From assembly GCA_944325615.1 (NCBI GenBank), contig CALVAU010000118.1, positions 1 to 9,867 of the forward strand: DNA of 9,867 nucleotides, in the 5' to 3' direction. The notes beneath the pieces are model-generated. The model searched no databases. It was not told the DNA's origin and saw only the letters and a program-made list of their open reading frames with translations. The DNA comes from Candidatus Gastranaerophilales bacterium (GTDB lineage: Bacteria; Cyanobacteriota; Vampirovibrionia; Gastranaerophilales; Gastranaerophilaceae). The translations under genes and the position numbers were made by a program. Shown here one piece after another: positions 1 to 6,700 of the stretch; within the stretch, counting starts at the first letter, position 1; every line of letters begins with the position of its first letter.

Positions 1-390
1 GGTGTATATCAAGGCTATTGTGCAAGGTTTATTTTTTCCAAATTCTTCTAAAATTGAAAAATCTATATCAAAAAATGTGCCGCCGTTGATTACGTAAAAA
101 TCATCGTTCAGAAAGTCAAAAGCATTCAAAATAGCTCCCCCTGTACCAAGAGCTGTTTCTTCTTTTACAAACCTCGTATTTGGAAGGTCTTTAAAATGAT
201 TTTCAATAATTTCAGATTTATAACCTGTTAAGAAAATAAAACTGTCAAAACCTTGTTTTTGTAATTGTTCAATTATATATTCCAAAAAAGGTTTATCTTT
301 TATTGGAGCCATTGGCTTTGGAACATCAGATACGACATGAGACAATCTTGTGCCGAAACCTCCGGCAAGTATTACCGCTTGTTTAGCCAT
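1..390 (-). CDS. HddC-like sugar-1-phosphate nucleotidyltransferase, 3' end cut by window edge
   Basis: The first 130 codons of a nucleotidyltransferase of the NTP_transferase family (PF00483). The enzyme would transfer NMP from an NTP onto a sugar-1-phosphate to give an activated NDP-sugar for envelope glycan synthesis in the cytoplasm. The N-terminal signature L-A-G-G-F-G-T-R-L (residues 8-16) binds the nucleotide, and D-V-P-K-P-M (22-27) supplies the usual lysine. A-L-G-T-G-G-A-I (80-87) and F-F-D-I-D (106-110) resemble D-glycero-D-manno-heptose-1-phosphate guanylyltransferase (HddC) more than RmlA or GalU, but the substrate is not certain. Where the family normally reads N-G-D-T, this protein reads N-G-G-T (102-105), so a metal-binding Asp appears replaced by Gly. 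The start codon lies inside the end of the sugar transferase gene (8-nt overlap) behind a strong ribosome site, indicating an operon with translational coupling. The C-terminal half is outside the window. Confidence 0.88.
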   Translation of the reverse strand, partial: MAKQAVILAGGFGTRLSHVVSDVPKPMAPIKDKPFLEYIIEQLQKQGFDSFIFLTGYKSEIIENHFKDLPNTRFVKEETALGTGGAILNAFDFLNDDFYVINGGTFFDIDFSILEEFGKNKPCTIALIYT

Positions 391-1744
391 GACGACCTCC
401 TAGAGCTAAAAATACTGCTTTTACCAATATCCCGATTTCCCATAATAGATTTCGGTGTTTTAAATAGTACATATCATATTGCAGTTTTTCTGCGATATCG
501 TCAGCTAAGACACAGTGTCCTTGGTTTATTTGAGCCCAGCCTGTCCAGCCTGTTTTTACCCATTGTCTGCATTTGTAATATGGAATTTCTTTTGAATAGA
601 TATTTACTAAATCTTCCCATTCTGTTCTTGGACCGACTATTGACATTTCACCTTTTAAAATATTTATCATTTGCGGAATTTCGTCAAATCTTGCTTTTCT
701 TACAAATTTACAGAATGGTATTACTCTGTTATCTTGATCTTGAGATTCTGTGTGCTCAATATGACCTGCTTTTGGAACATAATCATTAAGGTACATTGTA
801 CGCAATTTATACATTTTGAAAGGTTTGCCGTTTCGGCCTATTCTTGTCTGTGTATATATCGCCGGGCCGCCGTCTGTTAATTTTACTCTTATTCCTATGT
901 ACAAAAGAATTGGCGCTGTTAATGTCAGAATAATTAAAGCTGAGATGATATCATAAGCTCTTTTGCAAAAGTCATATATTGCTGATCTTTTTTGCATATA
1001 ATCGTACAAAAGCCAGTTGATTGACATTCTGTCTATGAAATATTTTCCTGTTATTTTTTCATAGAATTCTGCCATTTTAAAAACTTTGATGTTTCTTGGA
1101 ATACTTTCGACCATATTTGTCAAAAGTTCTTCTTCCATTCTTCTTTTTATTGCAATAATTACGATATCAACATTGTTAGTTTTGATTGCTTCTTTTAGAT
1201 TCGCAGGTTTCGTGAGCACTTTAAGCGAGCTTTCGGGGATATAATCTTCTGCTTCTGTATCTTCTATAAAACCTATAACTTGCATTTTTAGTGCTTTTTT
1301 AGCAGTGATTTCATCTGCTATAAGTTTTGCATTTTTATCGTTACCTATTATAAGTACATTTTGAGTTCTTTTTATATGAAACAGATAATAATGAAATAAA
1401 AGCCTGTATATTCTAAGAAATATGAAAATTGTTATAAGGTTTGCAAGTATAAATTCAAAAGTATTTGCGTCATGCGTGAATGTCAGCAATAAAATCGCAG
1501 GCGGAATCTGCGCAAATACCATACCTTCAAAAAGTAAGTAATAATTTTTTAATGTTGTATTAAACTCTCTTATCTTGTAGTTGTCTTTTAAAAATAATAC
1601 TGCTATACCTGATAATACAGTTATTAATACAGTCATATCCAAGAGGTTTTCAGGCAATCCAAAACCTGAATACCAAAAGGTTGTTGAAATAAGCATGACT
1701 GCCATGTCAAATAAAAACATTATCAATATTGATTTTGATATCAT
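383..1744 (-). CDS. Exopolysaccharide/O-antigen initiating polyprenyl glycosylphosphotransferase (WcaJ/WbaP-type)
   Basis: A 453-aa membrane enzyme that transfers a sugar-1-phosphate from an NDP-sugar to undecaprenyl phosphate, the first step of exopolysaccharide or O-antigen assembly. Hydrophobic segments lie at about residues 4-24, 35-52, 68-90 and 95-121. They are followed by a Rossmann-like region starting N-V-L-I-I-G-N (129-135), the layout of long PHPT enzymes. The catalytic sugar-transferase domain (PF02397) covers about 253-453. It contains K-R-A-Y-D-I at its membrane-inserted helix, D-G-G-P-A-I-Y (291-297), R-I-G-R-N-G-K-P-F (301-309), Y-K-L-R-T-M (312-317), the catalytic Asp-Glu pair in F-D-E-I-P-Q (D354, E355), M-S-I-V-G-P-R (367-373) and G-W-T-G-W-A-Q-I-N (399-407). 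Length and order match the family. The donor sugar cannot be read from sequence. The ATG at 1744 is preceded by AAGGGG but with a long 13-nt gap, and no alternative start codon lies in frame just upstream. It is co-transcribed with the nucleotidyltransferase that overlaps its end. Confidence 0.95.
   Translation of the reverse strand: MISKSILIMFLFDMAVMLISTTFWYSGFGLPENLLDMTVLITVLSGIAVLFLKDNYKIREFNTTLKNYYLLFEGMVFAQIPPAILLLTFTHDANTFEFILANLITIFIFLRIYRLLFHYYLFHIKRTQNVLIIGNDKNAKLIADEITAKKALKMQVIGFIEDTEAEDYIPESSLKVLTKPANLKEAIKTNNVDIVIIAIKRRMEEELLTNMVESIPRNIKVFKMAEFYEKITGKYFIDRMSINWLLYDYMQKRSAIYDFCKRAYDIISALIILTLTAPILLYIGIRVKLTDGGPAIYTQTRIGRNGKPFKMYKLRTMYLNDYVPKAGHIEHTESQDQDNRVIPFCKFVRKARFDEIPQMINILKGEMSIVGPRTEWEDLVNIYSKEIPYYKCRQWVKTGWTGWAQINQGHCVLADDIAEKLQYDMYYLKHRNLLWEIGILVKAVFLALGGRHG
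396..401 (-). promoter_or_regulatory. Strong Shine-Dalgarno (AGGAGG) for the nucleotidyltransferase
   Basis: AGGAGG, extending to AGGAGGT, sits 5 nt before the ATG at 390-388 on the minus strand. It is embedded in the last sense codons (Leu-Gly-Gly-Arg) of the upstream sugar transferase. It is by far the best ribosome site in the window and fixes the start of the downstream gene. The strength of the site plus the overlapping stop and start fit coupled translation. Confidence 0.85.
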
Positions 1745-1872
1745 TTTTAGTAATAATCCCCTTGAAATAACTAATATAATAATATTACAACAAACAAAAG
1801 TTATTATTAATAAATTACATTATTTTTCTTATTAAAACTTTAAAAATAAATCAATTTTTTGAAAAAATAAAT
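1745..1872 (-). promoter_or_regulatory. Very AT-rich spacer with a weak candidate promoter for the sugar transferase
   Basis: This 128-bp spacer between two minus-strand genes has only about 16 G or C bases. On the minus strand a possible -10 element TATATT lies at 1778-1773, about 30 nt before the ATG, with no convincing -35 box at standard spacing. The AAGGGG ribosome-site candidate is at 1763-1758. Close to the end of the upstream gene there are short A/T palindromes (for example AAATAAATTTATTT) but no GC-containing stem followed by a U tract. Whether the upstream gene is read through into the sugar transferase cannot be decided from sequence. Confidence 0.3.
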
Positions 1873-2892
1873 TTATTTATTTTGTATGTATTTATCAGTT
1901 TTTTCGGCAAGATAGGTAGAAATCACAGGGAGCAGACCGTAATAAATTCCTGCAAAAATTATAGCCGGTCGGACAATATTTAGTCCTTCGATATATTTAG
2001 CAAGTTTTGGATCTTTTGCGTTTGCTTTTGAAAATTTTTCAATAAATTTATTTATTTTATTTTTAGCAAGACTGTCGATCCCATAACCCAAGCCTAAAGT
2101 TATGCCTGTTGAGATCCAATTGCCGTAAATCAATGCTTTTTTGCGGTTTTCTTTGATTTTTTTGCTTCTGTCAGTCTGGTATGCAAAAGAAGCTGAAAGT
2201 AAAATGTCAGTGGCTGCAGTTATGTGTTTTGCAATATTTTTATCGTTATTTTGATGCTTTTTTGCAAAATCTTGGAAAGGTTTAAAATCAAGGATTTTTC
2301 CGATTTGTTTAGGTAATTTTTCATTTATTCTGCCGGTGAAAGGGATTTCTTTTGTTGAAATTTTGTTTGATGGCGTAATTGATTTTTCTTGTGAGGTTCC
2401 AATTTTGAGATTAAATATTTTATCCATAATTATCGGGATTAGAGCTATTGTAAAGATTGATTTCGGAACAGCTGTAATAAATCCTGTACTAAGCTTTATA
2501 AGCTGGGTTGCGAGTTTGTAACTTTTTGAATCGGCTAAATTTTCAGCTGTACCCTGAAAACTTTTTATTGTGTTTTGTTTTAAGTATTTGTTAGGGGTTG
2601 CATCAATTTTTTTAACGGCATTTTCAATCGGAAGTGCGATAGCTTCGACCATGCCGAATTTTATCAAGCCTGAGCATATAGAATTTGCGCAGGCATATTC
2701 TTTATTTTCTTTTTCTACATCAGGGGTAGATAATATGGCAAGTGGTCTTACAGTTAAAGACATAGCAAGTGCAGTACCTGCGGAAAATGATGTTCCATGC
2801 TCTGATACTTTTTCAAGACTTTTTAAAAGGTATTTGTTATTCAAAAACCCTTTGAAATTTGTATTGTCTTTATATATTTTATTAATTTGCAT
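1873..2892 (-). CDS. Membrane-associated protein of unknown function with N-terminal F-K-G tag and internal duplication
   Basis: A 339-aa protein; I do not recognise a named family. It begins with a short polar leader ending in N-F-K-G (residues 12-15), not a classical signal peptide. Six hydrophobic or amphipathic stretches are visible at about 37-55, 69-92, 133-156, 222-237, 254-273 and 304-328, arranged three plus three. The two halves resemble each other. F-K-G at 13-15 corresponds to F-T-G at 185-187, and each is followed by a similar N-x-K...K-x-[L/I]-x-K-[V/I] helix. K-E-N at 61-63 corresponds to K-E-N at 247-249. P-x-x-I-F at 143-147 and 309-313 is followed in each half by P-[I/V]-I. 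This points to an ancient tandem duplication of a roughly 165-residue three-helix unit. The ATG is preceded closely (3-4 nt) by AAGGG. The gene is divergent from pnuC. Function is unknown; a membrane-bound or membrane-remodelling role is only an inference. Confidence 0.85.
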   Translation of the reverse strand: MQINKIYKDNTNFKGFLNNKYLLKSLEKVSEHGTSFSAGTALAMSLTVRPLAILSTPDVEKENKEYACANSICSGLIKFGMVEAIALPIENAVKKIDATPNKYLKQNTIKSFQGTAENLADSKSYKLATQLIKLSTGFITAVPKSIFTIALIPIIMDKIFNLKIGTSQEKSITPSNKISTKEIPFTGRINEKLPKQIGKILDFKPFQDFAKKHQNNDKNIAKHITAATDILLSASFAYQTDRSKKIKENRKKALIYGNWISTGITLGLGYGIDSLAKNKINKFIEKFSKANAKDPKLAKYIEGLNIVRPAIIFAGIYYGLLPVISTYLAEKTDKYIQNK

Positions 2893-2908
2893 AATCCCTT
2901 ACCAAATA

Positions 2909-2938
2909 ATAGTACACAACACACATACAAAAAAGTAA
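2909..2938 (-). promoter_or_regulatory. Candidate sigma70-type promoter for the 339-aa membrane protein
   Basis: On the minus strand, TTACTT (2938-2933) and TACTAT (2914-2909) are separated by 18 nt. Transcription would start about 10 nt before the ATG at 2892, just including the AAGGG ribosome site. The match is moderate and the predicted leader is very short. It lies back to back with the pnuC promoter in the same 83-bp region, and the two -35 boxes nearly abut. Confidence 0.4.
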
Positions 2939-2939
2939 A

Positions 2940-2968
2940 TTGTTTTAATTTAAGTTTTCTTTTATAAT
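2940..2968 (+). promoter_or_regulatory. Near-consensus sigma70 promoter of pnuC; predicted leaderless transcript
   Basis: TTGTTT (2940-2945), a spacer of exactly 17 nt, then a perfect TATAAT (2963-2968). Standard placement puts the transcription start at about 2974-2976, which is the A of, or within two bases of, the ATG at 2976. No Shine-Dalgarno is present before that ATG. The sequence therefore predicts a leaderless pnuC mRNA. No room remains for a riboswitch. Confidence 0.65.
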
Positions 2969-2975
2969 AGTTTCA

Positions 2976-3671
2976 ATGAAAATAAGAGAGTTTATAAAAG
3001 GTGAATTGATTGGATGGGGAAAGTATGAAAGAGTTATTTTCCCTTTAGAAATTCTTTTTATTATCGGTCTTTCAATCTACATTGGTGATGATAAAATCGC
3101 TTTAATTTCTGCGATTTGCGGAATAACTTATACTATTCTTGCTGGTAAGGGCAAAATTTCTTGTTACATATTCGGGCTGTTAGGTACTCTATGCTATTCC
3201 TTTTTAGCTTATAAAAATGCCCTATACGGAAATTTGCTTTTGTATATGTGTTATTATTTCCCGATGCAAATTCTAGGGATTTTTAAATGGAGAAAGCATT
3301 TGGATAAAAACAGCAGAGAAATAATTAAAACTAATTTATCTTTAAAATATAGATATATATTGTTTATTAGTGCGATATTATTAGCTTTAATTTTTTCATT
3401 TATATTAAAACAATCAGGTGATGCATCTCCTTATATGGACGGTTTCACAACTGTATTGTCAGTATTCGGATTGATTTTGACAATAAAAAGATGTATTGAG
3501 CAATGGTATATTTGGACAATAGTTAATGGATTATCCGTTTTTATGTGGATAGAGGCATATTATAAAGGCTCAAATTGTTTAGCTACAATTTTGATGTGGG
3601 GAACTTATTTTATTTTGGGTTTGTATTTTTTATATACTTGGAAAAAAGAGTTAAATAAACAAGATATTTAA
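2976..3671 (+). CDS. pnuC: PnuC-family nicotinamide riboside (vitamin B3 precursor) transporter
   Basis: A 231-aa inner-membrane transporter of the PnuC family (PF04973), which facilitates uptake of nicotinamide riboside (or, in related members, thiamine or riboflavin) that is trapped by phosphorylation inside the cell. The N-terminus K-G-E-L-I-G-W-G-K-Y-E (8-18) is the typical short amphipathic start of PnuC proteins and supports the chosen ATG. Seven or so membrane segments follow. Family marks include A-G-K-G-K (56-60), the Y-G-N-L-L-L-Y region (84-90) leading to G-I-F-K-W (101-105), and near the C-terminal side W177-Y-I-W180-x3-N184, which matches the substrate-binding Trp/Asn region. Length is normal for the family. 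No nadR-like ribosylnicotinamide kinase is beside it, so the exact vitamin is uncertain; nicotinamide riboside is the default. It is likely expressed from its own promoter immediately upstream. Confidence 0.9.
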   Translation: MKIREFIKGELIGWGKYERVIFPLEILFIIGLSIYIGDDKIALISAICGITYTILAGKGKISCYIFGLLGTLCYSFLAYKNALYGNLLLYMCYYFPMQILGIFKWRKHLDKNSREIIKTNLSLKYRYILFISAILLALIFSFILKQSGDASPYMDGFTTVLSVFGLILTIKRCIEQWYIWTIVNGLSVFMWIEAYYKGSNCLATILMWGTYFILGLYFLYTWKKELNKQDI

Positions 3672-3689
3672 TGTAGTTCAAATGACTTT

Positions 3690-3734
3690 ATATTTTGTTA
3701 CAAACTAACAAAATATTATGGTTTTGTGTTTTTT
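3690..3734 (+). terminator. Perfect 11-bp inverted repeat with 5-nt loop and T-rich tail after pnuC
   Basis: ATATTTTGTTA (3690-3700), loop CAAAC (3701-3705), then TAACAAAATAT (3706-3716), a perfect inverted repeat starting 19 nt after the pnuC stop. Four bases later a T-rich stretch (3721-3734) follows. This could be an AT-rich intrinsic terminator for pnuC. The low GC stem and the gap before the T tract make that uncertain. Alternatively it is a regulator-binding palindrome in front of the giant gene, because a TATTAT -10-like box (3714-3719) overlaps its right arm. No good -35 box is seen at standard spacing. Confidence 0.5.
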
Positions 3735-3764
3735 ATGAAAAAATAATTTTTAATGGGGTAAATA

Positions 3765-6700
3765 ATGAAGATTCAAGAATTAAGTATAAAAGCATTATCA
3801 TTCAAAGGCACAAGAGAAGATAGAAATATAGTAGAACAATTAAAACAGAATAATGATTATTCGCTTACTGAAAATAATCAAAAGCGGATTTCAAAGTCTA
3901 TTGAAAATTTGGCACAAAATAAAGGTGAAAAAAATCTGGAGTTTTTGCTTGATGTAGCTGAAAATCTTCAATATGGGACTAATATAAAAACAGAATCTGT
4001 TCCTCGCAACGATTGGAAGGCAAAGCTTAAAAACGCAGTAGAAACTTCTTTTAATATCTCTGATCCAATAGCTAAAAATAAATACGAGTCAAAAATCCAA
4101 AAAGTTTTTGACCCTAAAAAACCTCTATCTCCTGATGAAAAAGCTCTTTTAGATATGCGTAGTGAAATTCTCAAAAAAATAGATAAATCCCAATTACAAA
4201 ACCTTGCAAACTATAATGTAAAAAACATAGAAAAGAATTTGAATAACTTTATAATATCTTCTGAGACCCCATTGCAGCAGAAAAAATACATTTTAAACAG
4301 ATTGGATTATTTTCTAAGCCCTGAATATAAAATTAATCCACAGTTAGAAGATAAAAAAACTCTAATACTTGCTGAGATGTTGAATGATCTTGTTGTAGCT
4401 TCTAGTGATTCTAAAATCCCAAATACAAAATCTATAAACCAAAAACAGCATGGGATGTGTGCAGCTATATCAATTGCAAGAAAACTTTTATCTTATGAAT
4501 ACAAAACTGATTTTGTTGATTCAATAATGTCAGAATTGGATGATTCGCCTTATGTTATGGTTTATGATTTAGCGAATTTGGGATCCGGAAAGAAAGTTCC
4601 CGTAAACAAGATTGATATTGATTTTGATGATGCACTTAATAAAGGATATAGAATAATTGACGCCTCAACGACTCAATGGATGAATATTGCTGATATGTAC
4701 GGAGTTGACAATGAAAATGCTATGGTATATACAGCGTTTGATAAAAAACATTTTGGAACATTTGCCGATTCTCACAATAAAATCCCGTTTAAAGATGACA
4801 AACTTAATGCAAAACTTTCATATTATCAAGCTTTGCTAAAAGCAAAATCAGCATTTGATAAAGTAAAAATATCTCAAATTAAAAAAGATATAAAATTCAA
4901 AGAGCATAATCAAAAAGAGCTTTCTAATCTGAATTTGATTAATGAACTAAATCAAAGCCTAGATTCAAAATTAAAAAGATTGTTGCCTAACCAAGATTTT
5001 GATAATATTCATGATTTAAGACGTAATTTGCTAAGTTTGGAAGTTGATAAATCTTCAAATATAGATAAGTTAAATGAAAATGTAAAAAAATATCATTTTT
5101 TGCCAAACGAAGAAAGTAAGGTTAAAAAACAAAAAATAAAATCTTATTTGCAGGATTTTAATAAAGAATTGTCTGGTAAAAATATTGATTCAGAAGTTGA
5201 AAGCCTTCTAGAATTAATTGAAATGTCAAATTCAATGACAGACAGTTTCAAATCAAAACAAACCATTCGTGGAAAAATTAATCAGGATAAAATGTTATTC
5301 AATGCAGCAGCTGCATATCGAACAAGTGTTCTGTATGGGTTGAAAGATAGCGATTTAAAAACTGATTTGATGATAGCTTATGAAATTCCGGATTTTGAAA
5401 ATTTTGTATTAGACGCATTTGATCAATATATCTCTAAAGTGAATAGCGGTAATAAACTTTATTTAGAGGATGCTCGTAAAAAATTCAAATTGGAAGATAA
5501 AACTAATGAGGAAGTTGTAACGTTTTTATATGCATTAAAAGCTGGTGTTACAGGACTTTTAACTACAAGTTTGGATAATCTTTATGAGGATTTAGGTGCA
5601 AAGAGTCGAAAGGCTGTATTGTTAGATTATATAAATAAAATAGAAAAAGATATAAATAAAGGTGATAAAGAGCATATTAATATTTTATCAACTTCTATGC
5701 ATACCAAACCTAAAGATAAAAGTAAAATTTTGAGTAATCTTCAAGAATATAAGAAAGTATTATCAAATGAGCCGACGGAAAAGGATTATAGAACTATATA
5801 CAACAATCTTGGCCTTAAAAACCAGTTGGAATTAATTGCTGAAGCTTATGAAATTGTAAGTGATGCAATACAAAATCCCGATGATGAAATGTCAATGCAA
5901 ATAATAGCTAACTTTAAATCAAAAAAAGGCATTCCAGAAGATATTTCACCAGAAGTATTAGGTGAATATATGAATGATTTTGTTGCTAAATTTAATAATA
6001 TAGCAAGCCAAGTGGATGCTCTTGTGTTGTTATTGACGGTAAAAGATGCTCAAGGAAATAAAATATTTAGTGCTGATCCTGATGATATGATAATTAAAAA
6101 AATGGAAAATGAAGGAAGTTTAATTCCGGCAAAAGATTTGGCAATGCTTGCAAAACGTTATGATGCTATTGCAAAGTTTAATTCTGACAATGAATATAAT
6201 GAAAAGAAAGTTAAAGATTTAACATTATACAAATATACACCTCAGGAAAAAGAGGCTTTGAAAAAAATTCAAAAGTCAATTAACAAGTTATCCTCAGATG
6301 TCAATAAAGAATTGAATAGTGTCTATCGAGAAATAAAGGAACCGTTAGAAGAACATACAAGAAAAATCGGTTTGCAAGAAGGACATTATTGGGCATCTTC
6401 AGAAGGGCACAGTGGCCTAAGCAGCCCTCAAAGTCAGAAAATTATCCAACAAATGACAGATAAGCCTTATCAGGTTTTGGAAAATTATGATAAAGCTATT
6501 GATATAATCAAAAACACTCCGCACTCAGGTACTTCAAGTACAAGTGTATTCCATAATCAAATGGGGGCTCATGCGCAGTATATTGCAGAAATATCGGAGC
6601 ATAACGGCAAAGATATTTTATACCACGATAATTCTTGGGGAGTATCCGAGCATGAAAATATTTGGATAGATTCAGAAGGTCTTTTAAGAACGGATTATTT

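Noticed and set aside
265..880. Plus-strand frames of 174 and 69 codons opposite the two glycan genes
   Set aside because: They lie antisense to well supported coding sequence with clear protein motifs, have no family signature, and show no ribosome site.
1857..1885. A/T palindromes as a terminator for the 339-aa gene
   Set aside because: The stems contain no G or C and are expected by chance in sequence this AT-rich; no U tract follows a stable hairpin on the minus strand.
2893..2975. Possible NAD or TPP riboswitch upstream of pnuC
   Set aside because: Only 83 bp separates the divergent genes, the promoter ends seven bases before the ATG, and no riboswitch core sequence is present.
3735..3761. 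Two mini reading frames upstream of the giant gene (ATG-AAA-AAA-TAA and ATG-GGG-TAA)
   Set aside because: They are two to three codons long without ribosome sites; useful only because the TAA at 3759-3761 is in frame and fixes the giant gene's start.
3968..4174. Minus-strand frame of 68 codons inside the giant gene
   Set aside because: It is antisense to the uninterrupted giant frame and has no motif; it is a chance frame.
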